Notes under the pieces: model-generated
Databases searched by the model: none
What the model was told of the DNA's origin: nothing
The model's input: only the letters and a program-made list of their open reading frames with translations
Shown: in pieces, positions 1 to 8,445 of the stretch
How the letters are laid out: every line of letters begins with the position of its first letter
Numbering within the stretch: position 1 is the first letter of the stretch
Position numbers and translations under genes: made by a program
Assembly (NCBI RefSeq): GCF_001571345.1
Contig: NZ_BCTP01000008.1
Coordinates: 41,997-105,996, forward strand
Direction: 5' to 3'
DNA: 64,000 nt
Source of the DNA: Komagataeibacter xylinus NBRC 15237
GTDB taxonomy: Bacteria; Pseudomonadota; Alphaproteobacteria; Acetobacterales; Acetobacteraceae

Positions 1-780
1 GCCGATGCGGCCAGCCGCCACGGGGTGCGGGCCATGGTGCTCGTCTCGACCGACAAGGCGGTCAATCCCGCCAGTGTCATGGGGGTGTCAAAGCGCATTG
101 CCGAGATGTACTGCCAGGCCCTTGATGCCCGCGCCCGGCGCGGGGGTGGCCCTGATGCGATGCGCTGCGTGACCGTGCGCTTTGGCAACGTGATGGGCTC
201 GACCGGCTCGGTCATTCCACTGTTCCAGCACCAGCTTGAGCGTGGTGGCCCGCTTACGGTGACCGACCCGCGCATGCGGCGCTATTTCATGACCGTGTCG
301 GAGGCCGTGGGGCTGGTGCTGCAGGCCAGCGCCTGTGGCACCGGCGCGCAGGAGGACAGGCTTGCCGCCGCCCTGCTGCGCCGGGGCGGGGTGTTCGTGC
401 TCGACATGGGCACGCCGGTGCGCATCCTTGATCTGGCGCGGCAGATGATCGTGCTGGCGGGCCTGCGGCCCGAGCGTGACGTGCAGATCCGCTTTACCGG
501 GTTGCGGCCGGGCGAAAAGCTGGCCGAAGACCTGTTTCACAGCCAGGAAATCCTGCAACCCACCGGCTGTCCCGGTTTGCGGATGGCAACGCCGCGTACG
601 GTGGACCTTGCGCAGGTCGTCAATATCATGGATGCACTGACAGTGGCATGTCGTCAGGGTGACAGCGCGCGGGCGCTGGAACTGGCAGGCCAGCTCGTAC
701 CCGAATTTGTCCATAACCCGCACGGCATGGTTACACAGGTTCCGGCGGGGCAGGCCGATGTGGAAAGGAATGCATCATGA
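1..780 (+). CDS. Polysaccharide biosynthesis epimerase/dehydratase, FlaA1/CapD type (C-terminal part)
   Basis: The reading frame is open from base 1, so this is the last 259 residues of a gene that begins outside the window; the ATG at 34 is internal. The segment STDKAVNPASVMGVSKR is the hallmark of FlaA1/CapD/PglF-type extended SDR enzymes, in which Met replaces the usual catalytic Tyr (MxxxK). Later segments RYFMTVSEAV and RFTGLRPGEKLAEDLF are the conserved substrate-domain motifs of the same family. These enzymes act on UDP-HexNAc as 4,6-dehydratases or epimerases, often membrane-anchored by N-terminal helices that would lie upstream of this window. The stop overlaps the start of the sugar aminotransferase gene (ATGA), so the two are translationally coupled and probably make an amino-deoxy sugar for a surface glycan. 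The exact substrate cannot be read from the sequence. Confidence 0.85.
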   Translation, partial: ADAASRHGVRAMVLVSTDKAVNPASVMGVSKRIAEMYCQALDARARRGGGPDAMRCVTVRFGNVMGSTGSVIPLFQHQLERGGPLTVTDPRMRRYFMTVSEAVGLVLQASACGTGAQEDRLAAALLRRGGVFVLDMGTPVRILDLARQMIVLAGLRPERDVQIRFTGLRPGEKLAEDLFHSQEILQPTGCPGLRMATPRTVDLAQVVNIMDALTVACRQGDSARALELAGQLVPEFVHNPHGMVTQVPAGQADVERNAS

Positions 781-1913
781 ACGCTCCGGCGCAGGCGCCC
801 ATAGGTTTTCTTGACCTGCCCAGACAGCAGGCCGCCATTGCCGATGCACTGCGCGAGCGTGTCGATACGGTGATGCGGCACTGCCGCTTTGTCATGGGCC
901 CCGAAGTGGCCGAACTCGAATCCCGGCTGGCAGGCTATGTGGGCGCTGCGGAGTGCGTGGGCGTTTCATCAGGCACGGACGCCATCCAGGTGGTGCTGAT
1001 GGCCGAGGGAATCGGGGCGGGTGATGCCGTCTTCCTGCCCGCCTTCACCTACACCGCCACGGCGGAGGTGCCGCTGGTGCTTGGCGCCACCCCGGTTTTT
1101 GTGGATGTGGACCCCCACACCTTCCAGATCGACCCTGAAAACCTGCGCCAGCGCATTGCCGATGTGCGCAGGGCCGGCCGCCTGCGCCCGCGCGCGCTGA
1201 TCGGGGTGGACCTGTTCGGCCAGCCCGCGCCGTGGCCCGCACTGCGCGCCATTGCGGCAGAGGAGGACCTGTTCCTCATGGCTGATTGCGCACAGGCCTA
1301 TGGCGCAAGCCTGTCTGGCCGCAGGCTGGGGCGCGAGGGGGTGGCGACCACGCTGTCCTTCTTCCCCTCCAAGCCGCTTGGCGCGTATGGCGATGCGGGC
1401 GCGATCCTGACTGATGACCCGCAGCGCGCCGAACTCTACCGCTCGCTGCGCACCCATGGCGAGGGCAAGACCCGCTACGAGGTGCTGCGCACGGGCATGA
1501 ACGCCCGCCTTGATACGCTGCAGGCGGCCATCATCCTGGCCAAGATGGACCGTTTCGATGCCGAGCTTGCCCGCAGGCGGGCCATTGCCAGCGCCTATGA
1601 CAAGGGCATCGCGGGCCATCTGGTGCCCCCCGCCCGCGTGGCGGATGGCGAGTCCTCATGGGCGATCTATTCCGTGCTGACCAAAGGCGAGGCCGACCGC
1701 GCCGCCATGCAGGAAAAGCTCAAGGCCCGTGGCGTGGCCTCGGCCATCTATTACCCCCGGCCGCTGCACCGCCAGCCGGCCTATGAGGCCTGCCATGATG
1801 GCGCATCGCTGCCGGTGGCCGAAGATCTTTCGCGCCGGATCATGGCGCTTCCGCTACATCCGGAACTGTCGGACAATGACGTGGCCCGGGTCATCGCGGC
1901 TGTGTGTGCATAA
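777..1913 (+). CDS. DegT/DnrJ/EryC1/StrS sugar aminotransferase
   Basis: This 378-residue protein has the full length of the DegT/DnrJ/EryC1/StrS family of PLP-dependent aminotransferases that convert keto-sugar nucleotides to amino sugars. Visible motifs are GVSSGTDAIQ near residues 62-71 (phosphate and cofactor contacts), DCAQAYGA near residue 170 with the PLP-contacting Asp, and FFPSKPLGAYGDAGAI near residue 197 holding the Schiff-base Lys. The N-terminal phrase FLDLPRQQAAI and C-terminal YYPRPLHRQPAY are typical. The ATG lies four bases inside the end of the upstream epimerase/dehydratase gene, and the pair would act in sequence (4-keto sugar formation, then transamination). WecE/PglE/PseC-like members share these motifs, so the sugar product is open. 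Confidence 0.9.
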   Translation: MNAPAQAPIGFLDLPRQQAAIADALRERVDTVMRHCRFVMGPEVAELESRLAGYVGAAECVGVSSGTDAIQVVLMAEGIGAGDAVFLPAFTYTATAEVPLVLGATPVFVDVDPHTFQIDPENLRQRIADVRRAGRLRPRALIGVDLFGQPAPWPALRAIAAEEDLFLMADCAQAYGASLSGRRLGREGVATTLSFFPSKPLGAYGDAGAILTDDPQRAELYRSLRTHGEGKTRYEVLRTGMNARLDTLQAAIILAKMDRFDAELARRRAIASAYDKGIAGHLVPPARVADGESSWAIYSVLTKGEADRAAMQEKLKARGVASAIYYPRPLHRQPAYEACHDGASLPVAEDLSRRIMALPLHPELSDNDVARVIAAVCA

Positions 1914-1928
1914 GGAGACCATACGCCA

Positions 1929-2414
1929 ATGAGACGCGAAACCGCCCTGCTGATCGGGTTCCTGTTCATCACCATCGGCACGGCAGCAGGGTTGTGGTAC
2001 ATGGCCATGCCCAATTTCCGGCCGCTAAGCTTCCCCACCATGCAGTCGGGCACCATTGCGGTCGGCCCCATGCGGCGCGAGCGCACGCTCACGGCAGCGC
2101 AGGTCAAGACGCTCAATGACTGGCTGCAGGGCCACACCAAGGGTTGGGGGCCGCTGGGCCAGACCCCGCCTTCAAGTGGTGATGCCGTGATGGAAATGCA
2201 GGTGGCGCCCGATGGCAAGCAGGCCAGTGGCCCCGCCGTGCCGTACCGCATCACGCTGTGGACCGGCATCAGCGCCGCTGACTGGAACAACACCGTGTTC
2301 GTAGAGGAGCGCCCCGGCGCCGTGATCCGCTTCCATCACTACAAGGACAAGGATTTCGACGCGCTGCGGGATCTGGTCAACCAGTATGACTATGCCCGGT
2401 CGGCCTTTCCATGA
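1929..2414 (+). CDS. Conserved hypothetical membrane-anchored protein
   Basis: No family is recognised. The 161-residue product starts with one hydrophobic stretch (ALLIGFLFITIGTAAGLWY, residues 5-23) that should act as a signal anchor, followed by a soluble, presumably periplasmic domain with no obvious catalytic motif. The start ATG follows a purine-rich AAGGAG at 1912-1917, a good ribosome-binding site. The gene sits 15 bases after the aminotransferase and its stop overlaps the following HAD gene (ATGA), so it belongs to the same operon. A role linked to the glycan operon is possible but only by position. Confidence 0.7.
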   Translation: MRRETALLIGFLFITIGTAAGLWYMAMPNFRPLSFPTMQSGTIAVGPMRRERTLTAAQVKTLNDWLQGHTKGWGPLGQTPPSSGDAVMEMQVAPDGKQASGPAVPYRITLWTGISAADWNNTVFVEERPGAVIRFHHYKDKDFDALRDLVNQYDYARSAFP

Positions 2415-2995
2415 GCCTTGTGCGCGCAGGCACGCAGGGCCTGATCTTTGATTGCGACGGCACGCTCGTCGACAGCCTGCCGCTGTACCGTGAAGGTTGG
2501 CTCGCGGCCCTTGAGGATGCGATCGGCCACGGCGTGCCGCCGGAGTGGTTTCATGGCCATGGCGGCATGTCGGAGCACATGGTGCTCGATATTGTCGAGC
2601 AGCGCCTTGGCCGCGTGGTGGACCGCGATGGCATCATCTCGAATGCGCGGACCAGCATGCTCAGGCAGTTGCATGTGCTGCGCGAGATCACGGTCGTGAC
2701 CGATATCGCCCGTGCCTATCATGGCCGCCTGCCCATGGCGGTGGCCTCGAACGGGTCGCGGCAGGTTGTCTCGGCCTGCCTGGGCCATCTCGGGCTTGAG
2801 ACGCTGTTTGATGTCATCATCACCATTGATGATGTGAACCACCCCAAGCCCGCGCCGGACATGTTCCTGCTGGCTGCCCGCAGCATTGCCTGCCTGCCCG
2901 CCACCTGCCTCGTGTTCGAGGACAGCCCGGAGGGCATGCAGGCTGCCACCCGCGCGGGCATGGCGCATGTGGATGTGAATACCCTGCAGGCCTGA
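2411..2995 (+). CDS. HAD-superfamily hydrolase, beta-phosphoglucomutase/phosphatase-like
   Basis: The 194-residue protein has the four HAD motifs: FDCDGTLVDS at residues 14-23 (nucleophile Asp and second Asp), VASNGS around 112-117 (motif II Ser), the motif III Lys in NHPKPAPDMF near 141-150, and FEDSPEG near 164-170 (motif IV acids). The helical cap after motif I places it with the small-cap beta-phosphoglucomutase/phosphatase subgroup that acts on sugar phosphates. The start overlaps the preceding gene by four bases, so it is the last gene of the polysaccharide operon, which ends at the palindromic repeat at 3029-3068. Substrate is unknown; a sugar phosphate would fit the neighbourhood. Confidence 0.85.
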   Translation: MSLVRAGTQGLIFDCDGTLVDSLPLYREGWLAALEDAIGHGVPPEWFHGHGGMSEHMVLDIVEQRLGRVVDRDGIISNARTSMLRQLHVLREITVVTDIARAYHGRLPMAVASNGSRQVVSACLGHLGLETLFDVIITIDDVNHPKPAPDMFLLAARSIACLPATCLVFEDSPEGMQAATRAGMAHVDVNTLQA

Positions 2996-3028
2996 TGGCC
3001 GCAGGGCGACAAGACCGACCTGGTAAAG

Positions 3029-3068
3029 ATAAAAGTTTCTGGGTGCCGCCTTTTTTCAAAAAGGCGGC
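3029..3068. repeat. Dispersed palindromic repeat, copy 1 (A hairpin)
   Basis: A copy of the intergenic repeat family found nine times in this window: lead AAAAGTTTCTGGGT, then GCCGCC-TTTTTTCAAAAA-GGCGGC. It lies between the convergent HAD and permease genes, where its stem with T and A tracts could terminate transcription from both sides. Confidence 0.85.
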
Positions 3069-3085
3069 ATTGTGCTTGCCGGTGC

Positions 3086-4210
3086 CTAAACCCGCTCGTC
3101 ATCGTCCAGTTTAGGCGTGGCCTTGTCCATGGTGGCGAGCAGGGCGGCGGTGAGGGGCGAGGCCAGGATCAGGCCCGGAATGCCGAGGATGGTGCCAAAG
3201 ATCGTCTGTGACAGGATGGTCAGCCCCGGCGGCATCTTGACCGCGTGGCGCTGGATGAGCGGCGCCATGACATTGCCCTCGAAGAACTGGATGGCGGCGT
3301 AAAGCCCCAGCACCATCACCCCCTCGCGCGTGCCCTGCGACAGCCCGATGAGCACGGCAGGCACCGCCCCCACGAAGGCCCCGATATAGGGAATGAAATT
3401 GGCCATTCCCGCCACCACGCCCAAAGCCAGGGCCAGCGGCACGCCAATGCACCACAGCCCGATGAAGGACAGCAGCCCCACCACCGTCATGTCCAGCGCC
3501 TGCCCCGCCGTCCAGGCCCATAGCGTGCGGCCTGCGGTCAGCAGCAGCGTGCGCGATGTCCTGCGGTAGGGGTGGGGGATCAGCCGCAGCATGCCATTGA
3601 CATAGATTTCGGGCGAGATGGCGAAATACAGCCCCGCGATCAGGATCACAGCCAGCGTGCCCGCCGCCCCGAAGGCCGAGGAGACAAAGCCGGTCATCGA
3701 CCCCGCGATGGACCCGAATCCGGCATTGCCCGAGGTCTGTTCGTTGCCGCCAAGGGTGGTGGGCAGCTTATCAAGGATCATCCGCCCGGTGGAGGAATTG
3801 CCCATGCTGTCACGCAGGTTGTGGGCCTGCTCGCTCAGCGCGGTGCGCAGCTTGACCGCCTGCTCCGATATTTCCGGCCCGCTGCTCCAGATCAGGCCGG
3901 TCAGCGCGCCGATCAGCACCACCACCACGATGGTCAGCGCCAGCCAGTAAGGCATGCGCGTGCGCCGTTCAACAAGACCGGCAAGGTTATGCAGGATCAC
4001 GGCCACCAGGGTTGCGGCGAAGATGACCATCAGCACATCGCCGACCACCCAGATCAGCATGACCACGATGGTCACGATCAGCGTCAGCCGCAGCAGGGCA
4101 TAGATGCGTGCGAGCTGGGTGGCGCGGGGGTCGGTGATGTCATCCTTGTGATGGACAGGCTTTGAATCGGGTTCGTTGGAAGCGGGAGCCGTGGGCGGAG
4201 AGGCTGTCAT
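3086..4210 (-). CDS. AI-2E family transporter (PerM/YdgG-like permease)
   Basis: This 374-residue integral membrane protein matches the AI-2E exporter/PerM family. It has an N-terminal polar tail, then hydrophobic segments around residues 35-55, 58-75 and 82-105, a long soluble segment (about 110-180), and a C-terminal group of helices carrying the typical phrases GVVAGMANFIPYIGAFVGAVPAVLIGL and FEGNVMAPLIQRHAVKMPP, the most conserved part of the family. Members export autoinducer-2 or act as Na+/H+ antiporters, so the substrate is uncertain. The gene is alone on its strand; the divergent MFS gene starts about 210 bases away. The ATG at 4210 is preceded only by a weak GGAC ribosome-binding site. 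Confidence 0.88.
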   Translation of the reverse strand: MTASPPTAPASNEPDSKPVHHKDDITDPRATQLARIYALLRLTLIVTIVVMLIWVVGDVLMVIFAATLVAVILHNLAGLVERRTRMPYWLALTIVVVVLIGALTGLIWSSGPEISEQAVKLRTALSEQAHNLRDSMGNSSTGRMILDKLPTTLGGNEQTSGNAGFGSIAGSMTGFVSSAFGAAGTLAVILIAGLYFAISPEIYVNGMLRLIPHPYRRTSRTLLLTAGRTLWAWTAGQALDMTVVGLLSFIGLWCIGVPLALALGVVAGMANFIPYIGAFVGAVPAVLIGLSQGTREGVMVLGLYAAIQFFEGNVMAPLIQRHAVKMPPGLTILSQTIFGTILGIPGLILASPLTAALLATMDKATPKLDDDERV

Positions 4211-4422
4211 CTATGGGTCCGTATGCTGGGCATGGAACATGTGGAACGGGAAAGGCGTGCGCGTGGCGTGAACCCGGATAACGCCGGGCAGGATGGACGG
4301 ATTGCCCGAGGGTAAAATTCTGCCACGGATGGTCTGCTAAAGTGATATGGCCCCTGATGGGTTAATGCCGCATTGATGTGCAAGCGGTAAGCCAATCTTC
4401 GCCATCGGGAAAGGGCGGATAT
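4211..4422. promoter_or_regulatory. Divergent intergenic region between permease and MFS genes
   Basis: These 212 bases separate two divergently transcribed genes and must hold both promoters. I see no convincing -35/-10 pair, operator or hairpin, and no small gene. Confidence 0.4.
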
Positions 4423-5619
4423 GTGAGTGACGCGAACATGGCCCCCCTTCCGGCGGGTCGCGCATGGGCGGTCTGGGTGGCGCTGGCAGTGGCTACGTTT
4501 GCCATCGGCACGGGTGAGTTCGCGCTCATGGCCCTGCTGCCCGGCGTGGCGCGCTCGCTTGGCGTTGGCGTGCCGGTGGCGGGGCATGTCATCAGCGCCT
4601 ATGCGCTGGGCGTGGTGGTGGGCGCGCCGCTTGTCACCCTGTTTGCCGCCCGCATGCCCCGGCGCAGGCTGCTGCTGGTGTTGCAGGCCGTGTTCGTGGC
4701 GGGCAATGCCGGGTGCGCCCTTGCCCCCGGTTACGGCACGCTGGTGGCCCTGCGTTTTCTGACCGGGGTGCCGCATGGCGCCTTTTACGCCGTGGCGGCG
4801 CTGGTGGCGGCAGCGATGGTGCCACCCGCACGCCGGGGGCGGGCGGTGGCGGGCGTGTTTTCGGGCCTTACCATCGCGCATGTGGTGGGCGTGCCGCTGG
4901 TGACATGGGTGGGCGAAGCATTGGGCTGGCGCGCGGTTTACGGGCTGGTCACGCTCATGGGTCTCATCGCCTTCGGGCTGATGGCGCGCAGCCTGCCGCA
5001 GGTGCCGGTCGATCCTGCCCATGCGTCCTCCGTGCGGCGCGAGCTTGGGGCGCTCGGCCGCCCGCAGGTCTGGCTGACGCTGGCTACGGGGGCGGTCGGG
5101 TTTGGGGGCATGTTCTGTGTCGGCACCTATCTTTCCACCGTGCTGCTGGGGGTTACCGGGGTCTCCGCCGATGTGCTGCCGGTAGCCCAGATGCTGTGGG
5201 GGCTGGGCATGGTGGCGGGCAACATGGCGGGCGCGCGGCTGGTTGATGTCAGCCCGGTGCTGGCGATCATCGTAACCCTGGTGGCGAGCACGCTCATGTC
5301 ATGCCTGTTTGCGCTCTGCGCGGGGAATGTCTGGCTGATCCTGCCGGTCATCGGCCTGACCGGCTGCATCATCGCCCTGCTGCCCGCACTCCAGACCCGG
5401 CTGATGGACGTGGCAGCCGGGGCGCAGGGGCTGGCGGCAGCGCTCAACCACTGCGCCGTCAACATCGCCAACGCCTTCGGGGCGTGGCTGGGTGGAGCGG
5501 TGATTGCGGCGGGTTATGGCGCGCAGTCGGTCGGGTGGGCCGGGGCCTGCCTCTCGGCTGCGGGGCTGGGGATTTTCCTGATCGGGCTGGCCGGTTCCCG
5601 GAAAGCGACCTGTAAATGA
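4423..5619 (+). CDS. MFS transporter, drug/arabinose efflux (AraJ/PbuE-like)
   Basis: A 12-helix major facilitator of the DHA1 group. The phrase GTGEFALMALLPGVARSLGV after the first helix is characteristic of AraJ/YdhP/PbuE-like exporters, and ARMPRRRLLLVLQAVF is the cytoplasmic loop motif A region; GVPHGAFYAVAALVAA is the helix-5 motif of this group. Likely role is proton-driven export of a small molecule, possibly a sugar, a purine or a drug. The start is chosen at GTG 4423, which has AAAGGG about eight bases upstream; GTG 4378 and ATG 4438 are in-frame alternatives. Transcription probably ends in the double hairpin that begins just after the stop. Confidence 0.85.
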   Translation: MSDANMAPLPAGRAWAVWVALAVATFAIGTGEFALMALLPGVARSLGVGVPVAGHVISAYALGVVVGAPLVTLFAARMPRRRLLLVLQAVFVAGNAGCALAPGYGTLVALRFLTGVPHGAFYAVAALVAAAMVPPARRGRAVAGVFSGLTIAHVVGVPLVTWVGEALGWRAVYGLVTLMGLIAFGLMARSLPQVPVDPAHASSVRRELGALGRPQVWLTLATGAVGFGGMFCVGTYLSTVLLGVTGVSADVLPVAQMLWGLGMVAGNMAGARLVDVSPVLAIIVTLVASTLMSCLFALCAGNVWLILPVIGLTGCIIALLPALQTRLMDVAAGAQGLAAALNHCAVNIANAFGAWLGGAVIAAGYGAQSVGWAGACLSAAGLGIFLIGLAGSRKATCK

Positions 5620-5704
5620 TAGAAGTTTTTGGGTGCTGCCTTTTTTCAAAAAGGCAGCGTTTTTTCGAAGCTTTTTGAAAAAAGCTTCACCAGAAACTTT
5701 TATC
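5620..5704. repeat. Dispersed palindromic repeat, copy 2 (complete A+B composite)
   Basis: The clearest full-length copy. It reads TAGAAGTTTTTGGGT, A hairpin GCTGCC-TTTTTTCAAAAA-GGCAGC, an eight-base spacer, B hairpin GAAGCTTTTT-GAAAAAAGCTTC, then ACCAGAAACTTTTATC. The two ends are inverted repeats of each other, so the whole unit looks like a small composite element. It lies between convergent genes and probably also acts as a bidirectional terminator. Confidence 0.9.
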
Positions 5705-5708
5705 GGCC

Positions 5709-7595
5709 TTAGTCCGCATTCGCGGCTTCAAGCTCGGTTTCGGCTTCCAGCCAGTCTTCCTCGGCGTGGTCATGTTCGCGCGCAATGGCGGCTAGGCGGG
5801 TGTTGAGCGCCGTCACTTCCTCGGGCTTGCCGGTTTCATACAGTTTGGGGTCGGCAAGGCGGGCTTCCAGCTTTGCGCGTTCGGCCACCAGTTTTGCCAT
5901 AAGCTGCTCGGCATCGCGGATGCGCTTGCGCAGGGGGGCCGTGGCCTTGCGGGCCTCGGCGCGTTCGCGGCGGTCATCGCGCTTGGGGGCGGCGGCGGGG
6001 CGGTCGGGGTTGCTGGCTGCCACCGCGCGGGCGCGTTCGGTCAGCCACACGCGGTATTCCGCCATGTCGCCTTCAAACGGGCGCACCGTGCCATCGCCTA
6101 CCAGCCACAGGCGGTCGGCCACGAGTTCAACCAGATGCGGGTCGTGGCTGATCAGCAGCACCGCGCCTTCGAATTCCGCCAGGGCGCGGATCAGCGCATC
6201 GCGCGCATCAAGGTCGAGGTGGTTGGTCGGTTCATCCAGGATCAGCAGGTGCGGGGCATCGCGCGTGGCAAGGGCCAGCAGCAGGCGGGCCTTTTCGCCG
6301 CCTGAGAGGTCGCGCGTGGGGGTTTCGGCCCGTTCCGCATCCAGCCCGAAGCGGGCAAGCTGCGCGCGCACGGCAGGCGGCGTGGCCTCGGGCAGGGCAC
6401 GGGCCATGTGGTCCACCGGCGTTTCATCGGGCCGCAGTTCCTCGGCCTGATGCTGGGCAAAATAGCCCACCTTGAGTTTGGGGCTGTGCTGGATCGTGCC
6501 CGATTGCGGTTCCAGCCTGCCCGCCACCAGCTTGGCGAAGGTGGATTTGCCGTTGCCATTGGCACCGAGCAGGGCGATGCGGTCCTCCATGTCGATGCGC
6601 AGCGACAGGTTGGACAGGATGGTGTGATCGCCATACCCCGCGCTCACGCGCTCCATGGTCAGCATGGGCGGCGGCAGGGGCGAGGGCTCGGGGAAGGCGA
6701 AGTGACTGGGCACGTCCTCCACCACGCTGTCGATCTGGGGCAGTTTTTCCAGCGCCTTGATGCGGGCCTGCGCCTGCTTGGCCTTGGTGGCCTTGGCGCG
6801 GAAACGGTCAACAAAGGACTGCATATGCGCGCGCTTGGCATTGATGCGCTCGGCCATGCGGGCCTGTTGCAGCGCCTGCTCGGTGCGGATGCGCACGAAC
6901 TCCTCATACCCGCCGGGCGTGAGCGTGAGCTTGCCCCGGTCAAGATGGGCGATGGCATCGACCGCGCGGTCGAGCAGGCCGCGATCATGGCTGACAATCA
7001 GGGCAGCACCCCCAAAGCGGGCCAGCCAGTTCTCGAGCCAGATCGTGGCCTCGAGGTCGAGGTGGTTGGTCGGCTCATCAAGCAAAAGCAGGTCGGGGTT
7101 GAGGAACAGGGCCGTGGCGAGTGCCACGCGCATGCGCCACCCGCCCGAAAAGTCGGATACCGGGCGCGCCTGGGCGCTGGCGTCAAAGCCAAGGCCGGAC
7201 AGGATGGCGGCTGCGCGGGCGGGCGCGCTGTGGGCATCGATGGCCAGCAGGCGCTCGTGGATATCGGCAATGCGGGCGGGGTCGGTGCAGGTTTCGGATT
7301 CGGCCAGCAGGCCCGTGCGCTCGGTATCGCCCGCCAGCACGGTGTCGAGCAGGGAGCCATAGCCGGTAGGGGCCTCCTGCTTGATGCGGCCCATGCGCGC
7401 GCGGGCGGAAAGGTGGATGGAGCCGCCATCGGGCGCGATGTCACCCGCAATGGCGGCCAGCAGCGTGGACTTGCCTGCCCCGTTGCGGCCCACGAGGCCG
7501 ATCTTGCGGCCAGGGTCGATGCTCAGGCTCGCGCCATCGAGCAGGGTGCGCCCTGCAATGCGCAGGGTGAGGTCAGATATGACGAGCAGGCTCAC
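5709..7595 (-). CDS. ABC-F family ATPase (YheS/Uup-like translation factor)
   Basis: The 628-residue protein has two ABC ATPase domains and no membrane segments, the layout of ABC-F proteins that act on the ribosome. Domain 1 has Walker A GRNGAGKST (residues 37-45), signature SGGWRMRV and Walker [15 protein letters not shown]; domain 2 has GANGNGKST, SGGEKARL and [14 protein letters not shown]. Between them lies the charged, helical P-site tRNA interaction motif linker (MAERINAKRAHMQSFVDRFR), and the C-terminal 90 residues form a charged coiled coil. It most resembles YheS-type members. Translation rescue or regulation is inferred from the family. It is transcribed alone, convergent with the MFS gene. 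Confidence 0.9.
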   Translation of the reverse strand: MSLLVISDLTLRIAGRTLLDGASLSIDPGRKIGLVGRNGAGKSTLLAAIAGDIAPDGGSIHLSARARMGRIKQEAPTGYGSLLDTVLAGDTERTGLLAESETCTDPARIADIHERLLAIDAHSAPARAAAILSGLGFDASAQARPVSDFSGGWRMRVALATALFLNPDLLLLDEPTNHLDLEATIWLENWLARFGGAALIVSHDRGLLDRAVDAIAHLDRGKLTLTPGGYEEFVRIRTEQALQQARMAERINAKRAHMQSFVDRFRAKATKAKQAQARIKALEKLPQIDSVVEDVPSHFAFPEPSPLPPPMLTMERVSAGYGDHTILSNLSLRIDMEDRIALLGANGNGKSTFAKLVAGRLEPQSGTIQHSPKLKVGYFAQHQAEELRPDETPVDHMARALPEATPPAVRAQLARFGLDAERAETPTRDLSGGEKARLLLALATRDAPHLLILDEPTNHLDLDARDALIRALAEFEGAVLLISHDPHLVELVADRLWLVGDGTVRPFEGDMAEYRVWLTERARAVAASNPDRPAAAPKRDDRRERAEARKATAPLRKRIRDAEQLMAKLVAERAKLEARLADPKLYETGKPEEVTALNTRLAAIAREHDHAEEDWLEAETELEAANAD

Positions 7596-7755
7596 GGGCG
7601 GAAAACTCCGGCAATAAAGGGGGCATGGCTGGTTTCGTGCGGGTTTGTACCTACCAGTCTGCGGCGATATGCTCTAGATGGCGGTTGTAAGGTGATGTCG
7701 GCTTATGTCCAATGCCGCCTCGTATATTTTGCAACCCGTTGAAAGGAGCTGTCCC
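7596..7755. promoter_or_regulatory. Divergent promoter region, ABC-F gene and ndk
   Basis: The 160 bases between the divergent starts hold both promoters. A possible -10 TATATT lies at 7726-7731, 25 bases before the ndk ATG, but the assignment is weak. Confidence 0.3.
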
Positions 7756-8178
7756 ATGGCAGTCGAACGTACCCTCTCCATCATCAAGCCCGATGCGACC
7801 CGCCGTAACCTGACCGGCAAGATCAATGCCGTGTTCGAAGGCAATGGCCTGCGCATCGTGGCGCAGAAGCGCATCCAGCTGACCAAGGCGACCGCTGGCG
7901 CGTTCTATGAAGTGCACAAGGAGCGCCCGTTCTACAACGATCTCGTGTCCTTCATGATCTCCGGCCCGGTCGTGGTGCAGGTGCTTGAAGGCGAGAACGC
8001 CGTGCTGAAGAACCGCGAAGTGATGGGTGCGACCGACCCCAAGAAGGCCGAAGCCCACACCATCCGCGCCCAGTTTGCCGAGAGCATCGAAGCCAACTCC
8101 GTGCATGGCTCCGACAGCCTCGAGAACGCGAAGAACGAGATCTCCTTCTTCTTCGCCGGCACCGAGATCCTGCCCTGA
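7756..8178 (+). CDS. ndk: Nucleoside diphosphate kinase
   Basis: A 140-residue protein of exactly the usual Ndk length. It begins [18 protein letters not shown], ends with [10 protein letters not shown], and carries the active-site stretch [12 protein letters not shown] with the phosphohistidine (H117) followed by the conserved Ser. It equilibrates nucleoside triphosphate pools by transferring phosphate from ATP through the His. The start at 7756 is supported by AAGGAG at 7743-7748; an upstream in-frame ATG at 7705 would add 17 residues not seen in the family. It is a single-gene unit closed by a strong terminator. Confidence 0.97.
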   Translation: MAVERTLSIIKPDATRRNLTGKINAVFEGNGLRIVAQKRIQLTKATAGAFYEVHKERPFYNDLVSFMISGPVVVQVLEGENAVLKNREVMGATDPKKAEAHTIRAQFAESIEANSVHGSDSLENAKNEISFFFAGTEILP

Positions 8179-8224
8179 TCCTTTTGGATCAGTGACGGGC
8201 CGGGGCATTTGCCCCGGTTGCGGA

Positions 8225-8252
8225 AAAGCCGACCTTCGGGTCGGCTTTTTTT
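8225..8252 (+). terminator. Rho-independent terminator of ndk
   Basis: Stem AAAGCCGACC-TTCG-GGTCGGCTTT with a UUCG tetraloop and a T tract. Two smaller hairpins precede it: GATCC-TTTT-GGATC at 8177-8190 and CCGGGGC-ATTT-GCCCCGG at 8200-8217. Confidence 0.92.
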
Positions 8253-8360
8253 ATGCCTGCGGGCTGACGGGCGCATCAATATTTTATCGCACATAATGAT
8301 ATTGGAAGGCGACAATGACAGAACTGGCCGCGCAAAGGCCCGGCCAGGATGAAAGCGAAA

Positions 8361-8435
8361 AAGAAGAAGTGTTTTGGTGAAGCTTTTTTCAAAAAGCTTC
8401 GACACGGCGCTGCCTTCATGAAAAAGGCAGCGCCG
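8361..8435. repeat. Dispersed palindromic repeat, copy 3 (B+A order)
   Basis: Lead AAGTGTTTTGGT, B hairpin GAAGCTTTTTTCAAAAAGCTTC, short spacer, then an A-type hairpin GGCGCTGCCTT-CATG-AAAAAGGCAGCGCC. It sits between ndk and the end of purN. The A stem here carries compensating base changes relative to copy 1 (GCTGCC/GGCAGC). Confidence 0.85.
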
Positions 8436-8445
8436 GGAAGCCCGT

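Noticed and set aside
1..780. Missing catalytic Tyr in the epimerase/dehydratase (MxxxK instead of YxxxK)
   Set aside because: This substitution is normal for the FlaA1/CapD/PglF subgroup.
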